From assembly GCA_009773495.1 (NCBI GenBank), contig WSXW01000007.1, forward strand, positions 1 through 64,000: a DNA stretch of 64,000 nucleotides. The letters run 5' to 3'. The stretch's first letter is position 1. Every line of letters starts with the position of its first letter. This document shows, piece by piece, positions 7,891-17,419 of the stretch. Source of the DNA: Bacillota bacterium. GTDB lineage: Bacteria; Bacillota; UBA994. The position numbers were made by a program, and so were the translations under genes. The notes under the pieces are model-generated. The model searched no databases and was not told the DNA's origin. It saw nothing but the letters and a program-made list of their open reading frames with translations.

Positions 7891-8364
7891 CTACTCCACC
7901 TTGAGCGATAGCTTATCCGCTAGGTTCTCGTCCTTAAGTAACTGCTCGGCTACCCAGGCTGCGACTTCGCCGGTGATGTTAACGCAATGAGCCTTGCGCT
8001 CTGGGCTAGTAAATACGTAGTTCTTAACTAAAACACGGCAACACGTGCTCTCATACACATCCTTGATGTGATCATGCAACCTAGCCGCTACAGGGAACAT
8101 CCTTTCATTCATTGGTTCGCCGTGTTTGCGCCCGTAGGCCATACCCAAAGCCATACACCCTCCACTTACTGCGCCACAGAGGCAGCCTGCCTTACCGATA
8201 CCAATGGGGAAAGCAGAAGCTAGTTTAGTAATCTGTTCAGGAAAGGGCCAGCCCATCAGCTCATTAATGGTATGTATGACTGCCTCTGAACAAAAAAATT
8301 CACCCCGTTGAAAATATCCCTCTGCCCTTGCCCGCACTGCGTTGACTAGTTCTTGTTGTGTCAC
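7891..8364 (-). CDS. C_GCAxxG_C_C family putative redox protein
   Basis: Small protein of 157 residues with the family cysteines in place: C25 (FFCSEA), the core GCLCGAVSGGCMALG (C61, C63, C70), then C108/C109 and C127. The family is named for this pattern and is thought to be redox-active or metal-binding, but its function is not established. The GTG start is preceded by GGGGAG. It is the first gene of a two-gene operon with the GltS-like carrier. Confidence 0.85.
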   Translation of the reverse strand: MTQQELVNAVRARAEGYFQRGEFFCSEAVIHTINELMGWPFPEQITKLASAFPIGIGKAGCLCGAVSGGCMALGMAYGRKHGEPMNERMFPVAARLHDHIKDVYESTCCRVLVKNYVFTSPERKAHCVNITGEVAAWVAEQLLKDENLADKLSLKVE

Positions 8365-8393
8365 AAATATCTCCCCTTCAATAGTTCTTTATT

Positions 8394-8456
8394 GTCATAA
8401 GACATAAGTCGCAAGGGGCTCATTCCTTATGACTAATGACTTTTGACTTGCGACTA
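8394..8456. repeat. Inverted array of degenerate 7-bp repeats
   Basis: The right half reads TTATGAC-TAATGAC-TTTTGAC-TTGCGAC (8427-8454), four 7-bp units. The left half (8394-8414) is three units of the reverse complement. Together they can fold into a hairpin. It belongs to a family of 7-bp-period arrays seen at several other places in this window. Confidence 0.75.
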
Positions 8457-8542
8457 CCTCTATGCTCATATCATTAGAACTCCTTATATATATAATCACA
8501 AAACCTAATAGCATTCAAGAATATTTGAAAAAATCATTAAAA

Positions 8543-8568
8543 AACCGTTTGCGATCGCACAAACGGTT
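8543..8568 (-). terminator. Terminator of purA
   Basis: Stem AACCGTTTG / CAAACGGTT around an 8-nt loop containing CGATCG, followed on the minus strand by TTTTTT. It lies just past the purA stop. Confidence 0.85.
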
Positions 8569-8580
8569 AACTTATACTTA

Positions 8581-9849
8581 CTACCTGCTAAAGGTGGCTT
8601 CGCGCTCTGGCCCCACAGAGATGAGTGTGGCTGGTGCGCTACAGTAAGATTCGATTAGCCTAACATATTCTTGCGCCCTGCGAGGGAGTTGCTCCCAGCT
8701 ACGGGCACTTGCTGCTTTCTGCTTCCACCCCGGTAGGTCGATATACACAGGCTCGACACGGTAAAGATCATCTGTTAGAGGCATGTAACCTATTTCCTTG
8801 CCGTCAAGCTTGTATCCAACGCACACCTTCAGAGATTCTAGGCCATCGAGTGTATCAAGCTTGGTAATAGCTATTTCTGTAAAGCCATTGAGCATAGCCG
8901 CGTACTTGAGCCCCACTGCGTCTAGCCAACCACAGCGGCGGGGGCGCCCGGTAGTGGCGCCAAACTCAAGACCTACTTCGCGCAGATAATTCCCGACTTC
9001 ATTGTTCTGCTCAGTAACGAAGGGACCCTCACCTACCGAAGTAGAAAAAGCCTTGACTACCCCTAATACCGAAGTTATTTTGTGTGGCGGTATGCCTGCG
9101 CCTGCAGCTGCACCGCCCGGAAGTGGGTTAGAGGAGGTGACGTAAGGGTAGATCCCCCAGTCAAGATCTCGCATGGTGCCGAGTTGGCCTTCAAGGAGTA
9201 TATTCTTATTTGCAGTCAAACCCTGCTGAATAAAGCCTAAGGAGTCACAAACATAGGGCTCTAGGCGGCGCGCATGCCCAAGGTAGCGCTCCACAATTTC
9301 GTCTAAGTTAAGTGGCTCTGCGCCATAGATCTTAGTAATAAGCCTATTGCCGCCTTCCAGCACTTCTGTAAGGCCTGTTCTAAACTTGATTACGTTATGC
9401 AAACTGCCCATCTGCAAGCCCACACGCAGCGCTTTCGCAGCATAAGCGGGAGAAATACCACGCAATGTAGACCCCTGCTTGCGCTCGCCACGTTCTGTTT
9501 CGGACAACCGTTCGAGCTGGGAGTAGACGGGTAGCGAGATGTGTGCACGGTTAGAAATTCTTAGATTCGCTGTACTAATTCCCTTGTTTTCGAGCATATC
9601 AATCTCTTTGATTAGCTCGTCGAGATCAACCACAGTGCCTGTGCCAATTATATTTAGTGTATCAGGATTAAAGATACCACATGGTACTAGGTGTAAGGCA
9701 AACTTACCTAGTGAGTTTACTACCGTGTGCCCTGCGTTAGCACCACCTTGGAAACGAACAACGATATCGGCTTCTTGCGCAAGCAGGTCAACAATTTTGC
9801 CTTTCCCTTCATCGCCCCACTGAGCACCTACGACTGCCTTGACTGTCAT
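8581..9849 (-). CDS. purA: Adenylosuccinate synthetase
   Basis: First committed enzyme from IMP to AMP: it joins aspartate to IMP using GTP. The protein is 422 residues, normal for the family, from the ATG at 9849 with a GAGGGGG site. The open frame continues upstream but crosses the divergent lysR start. The nucleotide-binding loop QWGDEGKGK is at residues 10-18, and the family blocks QGGANAGHTV and TTGRPRRCGWLD are present. It stands alone, not in a purine operon, and has its own terminator. Confidence 0.96.
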   Translation of the reverse strand: MTVKAVVGAQWGDEGKGKIVDLLAQEADIVVRFQGGANAGHTVVNSLGKFALHLVPCGIFNPDTLNIIGTGTVVDLDELIKEIDMLENKGISTANLRISNRAHISLPVYSQLERLSETERGERKQGSTLRGISPAYAAKALRVGLQMGSLHNVIKFRTGLTEVLEGGNRLITKIYGAEPLNLDEIVERYLGHARRLEPYVCDSLGFIQQGLTANKNILLEGQLGTMRDLDWGIYPYVTSSNPLPGGAAAGAGIPPHKITSVLGVVKAFSTSVGEGPFVTEQNNEVGNYLREVGLEFGATTGRPRRCGWLDAVGLKYAAMLNGFTEIAITKLDTLDGLESLKVCVGYKLDGKEIGYMPLTDDLYRVEPVYIDLPGWKQKAASARSWEQLPRRAQEYVRLIESYCSAPATLISVGPEREATFSR

Positions 9850-9960
9850 CAATGATACCCCCTCAGTTGTTCTCCGTAGATATGTTAACAGAGTTGCTTG
9901 TTGCAGGGAAATAGCAGTCCGGAATGGAAAGGATAACTGTAGGGAATGGGGGAACAAATT

Positions 9961-10848
9961 GTGGACTTAAATACCCTTAGCACATTTATAAAAGTTACGG
10001 AACATCTCAACATTACACGGGCAGCAGAAGAACTCTTTCTCAGCCAACCCGCAGTTACTAAGCAGATAAAGGCGCTCGAAGCGGAATTAGGAGCAGAGCT
10101 ACTGATTAGAGGGCCGCGCAGTCTAGCCTTAAGCCCCGCCGGCATAGCCGTGCTCCCGGTGCTGCGGCAAGTAATAGACCTGTTAGCTAAATCCCGAGAC
10201 ATGGCACGGGAAGCCGGTAGCCCTGGACGAGGTCACATCATTATTGCATCCGGCACCGCAGTGATGAGCTACATCTTGCCAATAGTATTAGCTTCTTTTA
10301 GGCAACGGTATCCTGAAGCGGAGATTACCGTGCTTTCGGGCAAGACAACAGAGGTAGTGCGGCTAGTAGATGACGGGATTGCCCATGTGGGCCTCGTCAC
10401 GTCAGAGGTCAGCCACAAGTCACTTAGGGTTGAACCATTGTTCTGGGACCGCATGGGCATTTTCGCTTCCCCTAATCGGCGTACGGCGCAAACCTTGGAT
10501 GAATTGGCCAGAGAGCCATGGCTACTCTTTGCTCGTGGCACTGGTTTTCGCACTTTTATTGATAGCGTATTTGCAGTCGAAGAAGTAGCCCCTCGGGTGG
10601 TCATGGAGCTTGAAAGCGTTGAGGCCCTAAAAGAGATGGCAGCCATTGGGATGGGCTACACCCTATTGCCCCTTAAGGCAGTGACAGACCACCTCAGGGA
10701 GGGGCGTCTAGTACATATGCCCATAACCAGTAAAGTGCGCCTAGCGCGCCACAACTCCTTGGTATACCGCCAGGATATTGGTCTGAGTTTAGCTAATGAC
10801 TTTATCAGTTTGGCGCGAGAACTTCTGCATGAAGAGGCTGTAGAATAA
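9961..10848 (+). CDS. LysR-family transcriptional regulator
   Basis: A 295-residue LysR-type regulator. I chose the GTG at 9961 (DLNTLSTFIKVTEHLNITRA) because GGGGGAA lies 6 bases upstream and the start matches family N-termini. Residues 1-60 form the winged helix, with AAEELFLSQPAVTKQIKALE as the recognition region. Residues 90-290 form the substrate-sensing domain. It is divergent from purA with about 110 bases between starts and resembles the CysL/CbbR branch. The effector and targets cannot be read from the sequence, and purA control is only a possibility. Confidence 0.88.
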   Translation: MDLNTLSTFIKVTEHLNITRAAEELFLSQPAVTKQIKALEAELGAELLIRGPRSLALSPAGIAVLPVLRQVIDLLAKSRDMAREAGSPGRGHIIIASGTAVMSYILPIVLASFRQRYPEAEITVLSGKTTEVVRLVDDGIAHVGLVTSEVSHKSLRVEPLFWDRMGIFASPNRRTAQTLDELAREPWLLFARGTGFRTFIDSVFAVEEVAPRVVMELESVEALKEMAAIGMGYTLLPLKAVTDHLREGRLVHMPITSKVRLARHNSLVYRQDIGLSLANDFISLARELLHEEAVE

Positions 10849-10877
10849 TACATTTTACACGGAAGGGTGCGAAACAC

Positions 10878-10909
10878 AAAATGAGTAGATCATTTGATCT
10901 ACTCATTTT
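10878..10909. terminator. Bidirectional terminator lysR / GNAT
   Basis: A perfect 15-bp stem (10878-10892 with 10895-10909) with a 2-nt loop. A-rich and T-rich ends allow it to work in both directions. It overlaps the stop codon of the minus-strand acetyltransferase. Confidence 0.8.
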
Positions 10910-11406
10910 AAGTATTTTTCCATTATATAGCTTCGGTAGGTCTTTCCGTCCCACTGAACTTCCTCGATAATCTCAAAGCCTAGGCTCAGATATAGCTTAA
11001 CCAAATGAGTAGCGGGGGCTGCAGTATCGAGCTGTAAGCGATAGATGCCTTTCTCCTTGGCTTTTTCTTCCGCCCACCTCAACAGGATGCGGCCTAACCC
11101 CTGTCGCTTATACTTGGGTGCGACTGCTAGTTGGGTGAGATAGAGCACGGGTAACTTGCCTTTATGGGTTTCAACTTCAAGAGAAATAGTACCAACAAAC
11201 GCATCGTTTACAAAGGCAAGATACACGTCGTTATTTAGCATACGCTCTCGTGTAATCTCTTCATCCTGATAAGTACCTGTAAAGTTAAGGCCGAGATCAG
11301 CTAGCTGCTGATAGGCAGAATTAACTAAGATACGCAGCGCAGGCACATCCGCATCGGAAGCCAAACGAAACTGTATTGAGGCTAATCCCAAAGAAGTTTC
11401 TAACAC
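10903..11406 (-). CDS. GNAT-family N-acetyltransferase
   Basis: A 167-residue acetyltransferase using acetyl-CoA. The cofactor-binding motif is LAVAPKYKRQGLGRILLRWA (around residues 92-111), followed by the LYLSLGFEI strand-helix near the C-terminus. The GTG start has AGGAGG 7 bases upstream. The acceptor (an amine on a small molecule or protein) cannot be predicted. It follows the glnS terminator on the same strand and probably has its own promoter or read-through transcription. Confidence 0.85.
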   Translation of the reverse strand: MLETSLGLASIQFRLASDADVPALRILVNSAYQQLADLGLNFTGTYQDEEITRERMLNNDVYLAFVNDAFVGTISLEVETHKGKLPVLYLTQLAVAPKYKRQGLGRILLRWAEEKAKEKGIYRLQLDTAAPATHLVKLYLSLGFEIIEEVQWDGKTYRSYIMEKYLK

Positions 11407-11426
11407 ATTTCATCCTCCTAAAGGTT

Positions 11427-11454
11427 AAAGAACCCCGTATTCCCGGGGTTCTTT
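11427..11454 (-). terminator. Terminator of glnS
   Basis: An 11-bp stem (11427-11437 with 11444-11454) with a short T-rich tail on the minus strand, directly after the glnS stop codon. Confidence 0.75.
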
Positions 11455-11456
11455 TG

Positions 11457-13157
11457 CTAACTTTTCAGACCTTTAGACCAGCTGTCTTTTAGGCCCACGA
11501 TGCGGTTAAATGCCAACTGACCTTCCTTAGCGTCCACTGGGTCTACAAAGAAATATCCTTGACGCATAAATTGAAACCTATCACCTGGCTTCGCTTCAGC
11601 CAAACTAGCTTCAACCATGGCATCCTCGACTACTAGAGCATTGAGGTTAATTAGGGAGATAAAGTCCTCACCTTCTGGTGCCTGCTCAGGGTTCTCCTGA
11701 GTAAAAAGCGTGTCATACAACCTTACTTGGGCGGGAACTGCATGTTCAGCCGAAACCCAATGCGAGGTACCTTTGACTTTTCGGCCGCTAGCCGGCCCGC
11801 CGCTCTTGCTCTCGGTGTCATAGGTGCAACGCAACTCTATTACTTCACCAGTAACCTCGTCCTTAATTACCTGCTCACACTTTATGATATAGGCACCCTT
11901 TAAGCGAACCTCTCCACCAAGAACAAGGCGATGAAACTTCTTAGGCGGGTTCTCCATAAAGTCTTCGTGCTCGATATAAACTGTACGGGAGAATGGCACT
12001 TTGCGGCTTCCAGCCTCGGGGTTCTCGGGATTGTTCTCGATCTCAAGCCACTCTACCTGACCCTCAGGATAGTTTTCAAGTACGATCTTGAGAGGTTTTA
12101 GAACCGCCATGGTGCGGTGTGCAGACGCATTTAACTCCTCACGGATACAGTACTCAAGTAGAGCGAGATCCATGACCATGTTTTTGCGGGCTACCCCACT
12201 CTTTTCGCAGAAAGTGCGAATGGATGATGGTGTATAACCTCTGCGACGCAATCCTGAAATAGTAGGCATGCGCGGATCATCCCAGCCAGCCACATGACCC
12301 TCTTCAACCAGCCTGCGTAGCTTGCGCTTACTCATGAGAGTGTACGTCAGGCCTAATCTACCAAACTCGGTTTGACGCGGGCGACCAGGAAGTGTGGGGG
12401 TATGATCAATATTCTCGATTACCCAGTCATACAGGGGACGGTGATCAACATATTCCAGTGAACAGAGCGAGTGTGTAATGTTCTCTAGATAGTCACCGAT
12501 CGGATGCGAGTAGTCATACATCGGATAGATGCACCACTTGTCACCAGTGCGATGATGATGGGCGTGGCGAATGCGGTATAGGGCTGGGTCTCGCAACGTA
12601 ATGTTAGGGCTAGCCATGTCGATTTTGGCACGGAGGACCCTAGTACCATCGGCAAATTCGCCATTTTTCATGCGTTCAAACAGGTCGAGATTCTCTGCAA
12701 CGGAGCGGTCGCGGTAGGGACTATTCCTGCCAGGCTCGGTGAGAGTGCCGCGGTATTGACGCATCTCATCTGCACTTAGGTCTTCTATGTACGCGAGCCC
12801 CTTCTTAATTAGCCCAACGGCAAAATCGTATTTCTCTTGAAAATAATCCGAGGCAAAAAACAGCCTGTCCTCCCAATCAGCCCCAAGCCAGGCGACGTCA
12901 GCCATGATCGAGTCCACAAATTCCTGATCTTCTTTAAGAGGATTGGTATCATCAAAGCGCAAGTTGAACTTGCCACCGTTAGCGACCGCTAATCCATAAT
13001 CCAAATTAATGGCGAAGGCATGCCCAATATGGAGCCAACCGTTAGGTTCGGGTGGAAAACGCGTGTGCACCCGACCGGCATTCTTACCGGAGGCAAGATC
13101 CTCGTCGATAATATCCTGAATGAAATTACCTCTTACATCAGCTTCATTGACAGACAT
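11457..13157 (-). CDS. glnS: Glutaminyl-tRNA synthetase
   Basis: Class I synthetase charging tRNA-Gln with glutamine, 566 residues. The HIGH-type motif is [13 protein letters not shown] (HIGH at 43-46), and the KMSKS equivalent is the GlnRS-type MSKRKL near residue 273. The C-terminal anticodon-binding beta-barrels are complete. It lacks the YqeY-domain extension found in some bacterial GlnRS. Most Gram-positive bacteria lack GlnRS and make Gln-tRNA by the GatCAB route, so this gene is probably an old horizontal acquisition, shared by a subset of Clostridia. Confidence 0.95.
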   Translation of the reverse strand: MSVNEADVRGNFIQDIIDEDLASGKNAGRVHTRFPPEPNGWLHIGHAFAINLDYGLAVANGGKFNLRFDDTNPLKEDQEFVDSIMADVAWLGADWEDRLFFASDYFQEKYDFAVGLIKKGLAYIEDLSADEMRQYRGTLTEPGRNSPYRDRSVAENLDLFERMKNGEFADGTRVLRAKIDMASPNITLRDPALYRIRHAHHHRTGDKWCIYPMYDYSHPIGDYLENITHSLCSLEYVDHRPLYDWVIENIDHTPTLPGRPRQTEFGRLGLTYTLMSKRKLRRLVEEGHVAGWDDPRMPTISGLRRRGYTPSSIRTFCEKSGVARKNMVMDLALLEYCIREELNASAHRTMAVLKPLKIVLENYPEGQVEWLEIENNPENPEAGSRKVPFSRTVYIEHEDFMENPPKKFHRLVLGGEVRLKGAYIIKCEQVIKDEVTGEVIELRCTYDTESKSGGPASGRKVKGTSHWVSAEHAVPAQVRLYDTLFTQENPEQAPEGEDFISLINLNALVVEDAMVEASLAEAKPGDRFQFMRQGYFFVDPVDAKEGQLAFNRIVGLKDSWSKGLKS

Positions 13158-13418
13158 TGTAACTTCCTCTTTTCCACAGCTTAATCAGTCTATAGCTTTT
13201 TTGTGTTCTACAGCGAACCGCGATTTCCTTCTTATTATCATGGACAATCTAGGGTTAGATTAACCGAAAATTGTTATGTACTCATAATACGATCAGTGCT
13301 GCTATGGCATAATTTAGCGATTTTGCGAAGGATATAGGTGGGTGTGCGGTTTGTGCTGGTTGTTATTGCTACTAAGGGTTACCCTAAGGCAAATGTTAGT
13401 CTATGTTAGTCTTTTTCT

Positions 13419-14807
13419 TTACTTGATGCGTTCCCCAATAATGCGGGCTACGTGCACACCACTAGCGCTAGCCTGAGCCAGCCCGCGGGTCACTCCTGCA
13501 CCATCACCTACAGCAAACATGTCAGAAATCTCTGTCTCCAATTCATTTGTAAGCTTAAGCCGCGAACTGTAGAACTTAACCTCAACCCCGTAGAGCAGCG
13601 TATCGTCATTAGCCATGCCTGGCGCAATCTTTTCGAGAGCATAAATCATCTCTACGATGTTATCTAAGTGCCGCTTAGGAAGTACCAGGCTCAAGTCCCC
13701 AGGTGTAGCTTGTAGCGTAGGCTTAGTAAAGCTCTGCACGAGACGGTGTTCATTTGTTCTCCTGCCCTTAATGAGGTCGCCAAAACGCTGCACTAGCACC
13801 CCCCCTCCGAGCATATTGGAGAAGGAAGCGATACGCTTACCGTACTGGTGGGGTTCATTAAAGGGGTGGGTAAAACGATTACTCACCAGTAGCGCAAAGT
13901 TGGTATTGCGGCTGTGGAGCTTTTCGTCGCGGTAGCTGTGACCATTAACGGTAATGATACCGTCTGTGTTTTCAGTTACTACATAACCGTTGGGGTTCAT
14001 ACAGAAAGTGCGCACCAGATCGCCGTATTGTTTGGTACGGTAGACTAGTTTTGCTTCGTATACCTCGTCGGTTATGTGCTGAAAAACCTCTGCCGGGATC
14101 TCTATGCGCACACCGACGTCGACTTGGTTATTATATAGACCCAAGCCTAGTCCCTTACACTGCCCTGAGAACCACTCTGAGCCGGCTCGCCCGGGTGCTG
14201 CAATTAAGTAAGCTGCCTCTAGAGAAGCTGGCACATCTTTACCCTTTAACTTGAGAGAAAACCCTGGCTTTTGCGGACATATCTCTACTACTTGGCAGTT
14301 AAACAATAGGGTTATGCGCGTTTTGAGGTGCTCGTATATCTCCTGCATAATGCGTAGGTTATTCTCTGTGCCGAGGTGCCTAACCTTGGCCTGTAATAAA
14401 TGTAGGTCGCTAGATAGCGCAAGCTTACGCAAGCGACTGTTGTGGGTGCTAAAGAACTCAGTCGGCGCCCCGTAACTGAGATTAATCTGATCAACATAGT
14501 CGATCAGATCTAGCACGTCTTGATCAGGTAGGTACTCTTGCAGCCATCCGCCAAATTCAGTAGTGAAGTTGTACTTACCATCAGAATATGCCCCAGCTCC
14601 GCCAAACCCACGCATAATACCGCAAGGTACGCAGCCAATGCAATGGCTAACTTTCTTCTGGGCGATAGGACATTTGCGAGTGTAGATGTCGGCTCCTGCC
14701 TCTATCATTACTACCTGAAGGCTAGGTTTCTTCTGTACCAGCTCATAGGCAGCAAAAATGCCAGCAGGACCTCCGCCAATAATCGCTACATCAAACTTTT
14801 GGCTCAT
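13419..14807 (-). CDS. FAD-dependent dehydrogenase (COG2509 type)
   Basis: A flavoprotein of 462 residues from the ATG at 14807 (GGGAG site 8 bases upstream). The longer frame would overlap the phosphoesterase gene. The dinucleotide-binding motif GGGPAG is at residues 11-16, and the C-terminal FAD motif is MFAVGDGAGVTRGLAQA. Four cysteines near the N-terminus (C46, C56, C59, C62; pattern C-x9-C-x2-C-x2-C) could hold a metal or cluster. The family is widespread in anaerobes and no physiological substrate is established. No partner gene is visible. Confidence 0.85.
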   Translation of the reverse strand: MSQKFDVAIIGGGPAGIFAAYELVQKKPSLQVVMIEAGADIYTRKCPIAQKKVSHCIGCVPCGIMRGFGGAGAYSDGKYNFTTEFGGWLQEYLPDQDVLDLIDYVDQINLSYGAPTEFFSTHNSRLRKLALSSDLHLLQAKVRHLGTENNLRIMQEIYEHLKTRITLLFNCQVVEICPQKPGFSLKLKGKDVPASLEAAYLIAAPGRAGSEWFSGQCKGLGLGLYNNQVDVGVRIEIPAEVFQHITDEVYEAKLVYRTKQYGDLVRTFCMNPNGYVVTENTDGIITVNGHSYRDEKLHSRNTNFALLVSNRFTHPFNEPHQYGKRIASFSNMLGGGVLVQRFGDLIKGRRTNEHRLVQSFTKPTLQATPGDLSLVLPKRHLDNIVEMIYALEKIAPGMANDDTLLYGVEVKFYSSRLKLTNELETEISDMFAVGDGAGVTRGLAQASASGVHVARIIGERIK

Positions 14808-14856
14808 TCGTAGCTCTCCCATCCATAAGATCTTTGTGCAACACTTCTTTGGAGCC

Positions 14857-15567
14857 TCAGGCTTTAAGTGCCTCGGCAAATTGCTCCGGTAGACCTGCAG
14901 CAATTATGGCGGCGGCGGCCTCAGCGTAAGAATAAGCTACTTCCACCGAGGTTAGAGTGATTCTGTCGTCCTTTATTTCAATGATGCCGTACACTGCATT
15001 ATCATTGCCGTGCTTCGGCTTTCCGACACTCCCCGGGTTAATGATGTGCCGCCCCTTGGCTACACGGTGGTAGGGTTGGTGTGTGTGTCCGCACAATAAG
15101 ACATCAAAGTCGACAGCGCTTGTGGCCTCAATTAGCTCTGCTTCACTCAAATATCTGTGCAAGTACTCGTTATTCTTGCGGGGGCTGCCGTGCACCACTA
15201 AAATGTTGACGTTTTCGACCTGTAGGCGCAGGTCCCTTGGCAAATTTCGTAGCCACTCCTTATTCTCGTCAGTGGTGTTATCAATACTCCAGTTGTTAGA
15301 AATCTCCCCTAGGCGTGCTGATTCGCCATCAGCAAAATCGCAGCCGCAGGTAATCAACTCTTCCCCCACACTTTCATCATAATTTCCCTGTATGGCTATA
15401 ATCTCTCGCCCACGCAGCTCTGCTACAACCTCGTTAGGGAAGGCTCCGTACCCAACATTGTCCCCTAGACAATAAATCCGCTCAATATCCTGCTTGTCAA
15501 TGTCTGCTAGAACGGCACATAGGGCGTGTATGTTAGAGTGTATATCTGATATTATGGCAAATCGCAT
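14857..15567 (-). CDS. Metallophosphoesterase (YfcE/MJ0936-like)
   Basis: A calcineurin-like phosphoesterase of 236 residues from the ATG at 15567 (AAGGAGG site). Metal-binding blocks are in order: FAIISDIHSN (D-x-H), YCLGDNVGYG (GD), GNYDE (GN-D), VVHGSPR (H) and CGHTHQPYHR (GH-x-H), ending with the NPGSVGKP motif. Such enzymes hydrolyse phosphodiesters or phosphomonoesters with two metal ions. The cellular substrate is not known. The gene stands 49 bases upstream of the FAD dehydrogenase on the same strand and may be co-transcribed with it. Confidence 0.88.
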   Translation of the reverse strand: MRFAIISDIHSNIHALCAVLADIDKQDIERIYCLGDNVGYGAFPNEVVAELRGREIIAIQGNYDESVGEELITCGCDFADGESARLGEISNNWSIDNTTDENKEWLRNLPRDLRLQVENVNILVVHGSPRKNNEYLHRYLSEAELIEATSAVDFDVLLCGHTHQPYHRVAKGRHIINPGSVGKPKHGNDNAVYGIIEIKDDRITLTSVEVAYSYAEAAAAIIAAGLPEQFAEALKA

Positions 15568-15655
15568 CAACAGCCCTCCTTATATTCATGTTCAAGAATG
15601 GACATAATCACTATAGATTGGAATTTGCCTTCGTATAAATCGCTACACCCCTTTT

Positions 15656-17419
15656 TTAGGAAATTCGCCAACCCCTTTCCTCTAACCGTTTATAGATAGA
15701 GTACCAGCCCTCTTTTTGGGCTAGTTTGTCCGGGCTCCCGCTTTCCATAACCCGACCGCGCTCCATGATGTGTACGACATCAGCGTCGATAATTCCGCTC
15801 AGCCGATGGCTAATAGTAATAATTGTCCGCTTAGTGCTCATCTTGCGAATGGCTGCGAGCACGTGCTTTTCTGTTACTGCGTCTAGACCCGAGGTCAACT
15901 CATCTAAAAGCAGAAGCGGAGGGTCCGTCACAATAGCTCGTGCTAAGGACAGGAGCTGTGTTTGCCCAAACGAAAGCGTGCTGGCGCCCTCGCCTATAAC
16001 CGTGTCCAACTGCTGCGGGAACTGCTTGATTGTCTCTAACAATTCTACAGTAGCGAGAGCTCTTTCTGCCTGTTCGCGGGTTATGGAGCGGTCGCGCAAG
16101 GTGATGTTATCATAGACGGTTCCATTGAATAAGTGCACGGTCTGTGGAACTATACCTATCAGTCTACGCCTGCTACTAGGGGTGAGCAAGTAGGGGTCTA
16201 CCCCACCTATGGTAATTTGCCCAGCTCGCAGGGGGTAGAGCCCTGCGATGAGGTTCATAAGGGTCGTTTTGCCTGAACCTGTTCTCCCGGCGATGGCGGC
16301 CTTTGCACCGGCAGGAAGGATGATAGTCGTGCCACGTAGTACGTCTTCGCTATTTTTATAGGCGAAAAATACGTCCTCAATCTTGACGGATACATCATTC
16401 TCATCCCACACCGTAGGGCCTTCGGGCCTCTCACCTTTTTCAGTCTCCTGCTCAAAAAAGCCATTAATCCTATTGAGGCCAGCCCTAGCCTGTTGAATAG
16501 TCTGGATTTCGGAAGATATAGCTTCGATGGGCTCGAAGAGGCGAATAAAAAGATCGGCGGCAGCAGCCAGTGTGCCTAGAGATAGACCTAAAGCAAGTGA
16601 TGTTGTGTTGTTCGACGCACCTATAAAGATGGCCAGAGCTATTACTGCGGCCCGCAGCGTCTGTGTGATACAGGGAAACCACGCCTCGTAGAAGCTGTTA
16701 GCATTCATTGCTAGGCGGTGATTTTCCAGCGTAGGCTCGAACCTCTCTGCAAAGAATTGTTCTCTGCCGAACGATTTAATTACCTTCATACCCGAATATA
16801 TCTCCTGTAGGCTCGTATTAATGTCCGATACTCTCTTGCGCACAAGAAGCTGTTTCTGGTAAATATTCTTCCTGAAGTAATCAGCCACCACATAGACTAC
16901 CGGCAATGCTCCCAGCGCAATCAGCCCGAGAGGTTTTGAGAGGGCGAAGAGAGCGATTACAAAACCCGCTATCTTGAGGAGATCCGCTGCAGCGCTTACC
17001 AGACCTGCAGAAAACAAAGTATTGACTGCGTCTATATCGGCTGTAAATCTCGATAGTGTTTCCCCCGTAGGAACATTCAAGTAGTAGGACATGGGCAGGA
17101 ACCTAAGTCGATCTAGCATTCTCACCCTGATAGCCAGCAGCGTACTCTGGCCAAACACAGTGGCACCATACTCGCGCGCTAGATCTACCAGCCCTATAAG
17201 CAGCATCGCACCTAGATATACGAAGGAGAGCAGCCACAGGTTTCCTTGCCCCGAGAGTAACGGTCCATCCACTAATCTCCTAAGCACTAATGACGGCCAT
17301 ACATTTATAATAGCTCCTGCTATTACTGCCAGGCTGAGTAAAACTGCGTGCATGTAGTTTTGCTTAAAGGTCTCTTGGAGCGCCCCTTTCAGGTAAGTGG
17401 CCTTAACCTGCTTGTTCAT
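15656..17419 (-). CDS. ABC exporter, second half-transporter
   Basis: A half-size exporter of 587 residues from the ATG at 17419 (GGAGGG site). Six membrane segments occupy roughly residues 20-300, followed by a nucleotide-binding domain with Walker A GRTGSGKTT, Walker B LLLLDE with the catalytic glutamate, and an atypical signature LSFGQ. The upstream partner has the opposite asymmetry, so the two should form a heterodimer with one working ATP site, as in TM287/288-type exporters. It overlaps the partner gene by 17 bases. The cargo is unknown (drug, lipid or peptide). Confidence 0.9.
   Translation of the reverse strand: MNKQVKATYLKGALQETFKQNYMHAVLLSLAVIAGAIINVWPSLVLRRLVDGPLLSGQGNLWLLSFVYLGAMLLIGLVDLAREYGATVFGQSTLLAIRVRMLDRLRFLPMSYYLNVPTGETLSRFTADIDAVNTLFSAGLVSAAADLLKIAGFVIALFALSKPLGLIALGALPVVYVVADYFRKNIYQKQLLVRKRVSDINTSLQEIYSGMKVIKSFGREQFFAERFEPTLENHRLAMNANSFYEAWFPCITQTLRAAVIALAIFIGASNNTTSLALGLSLGTLAAAADLFIRLFEPIEAISSEIQTIQQARAGLNRINGFFEQETEKGERPEGPTVWDENDVSVKIEDVFFAYKNSEDVLRGTTIILPAGAKAAIAGRTGSGKTTLMNLIAGLYPLRAGQITIGGVDPYLLTPSSRRRLIGIVPQTVHLFNGTVYDNITLRDRSITREQAERALATVELLETIKQFPQQLDTVIGEGASTLSFGQTQLLSLARAIVTDPPLLLLDELTSGLDAVTEKHVLAAIRKMSTKRTIITISHRLSGIIDADVVHIMERGRVMESGSPDKLAQKEGWYSIYKRLEERGWRIS

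Noticed and set aside
13158-13418. Direct repeat ATGTTAGTCT (twice) and small dyads upstream of glnS
   Set aside because: The period is 10 bp with only two copies, and there is no clear link to a promoter or terminator.
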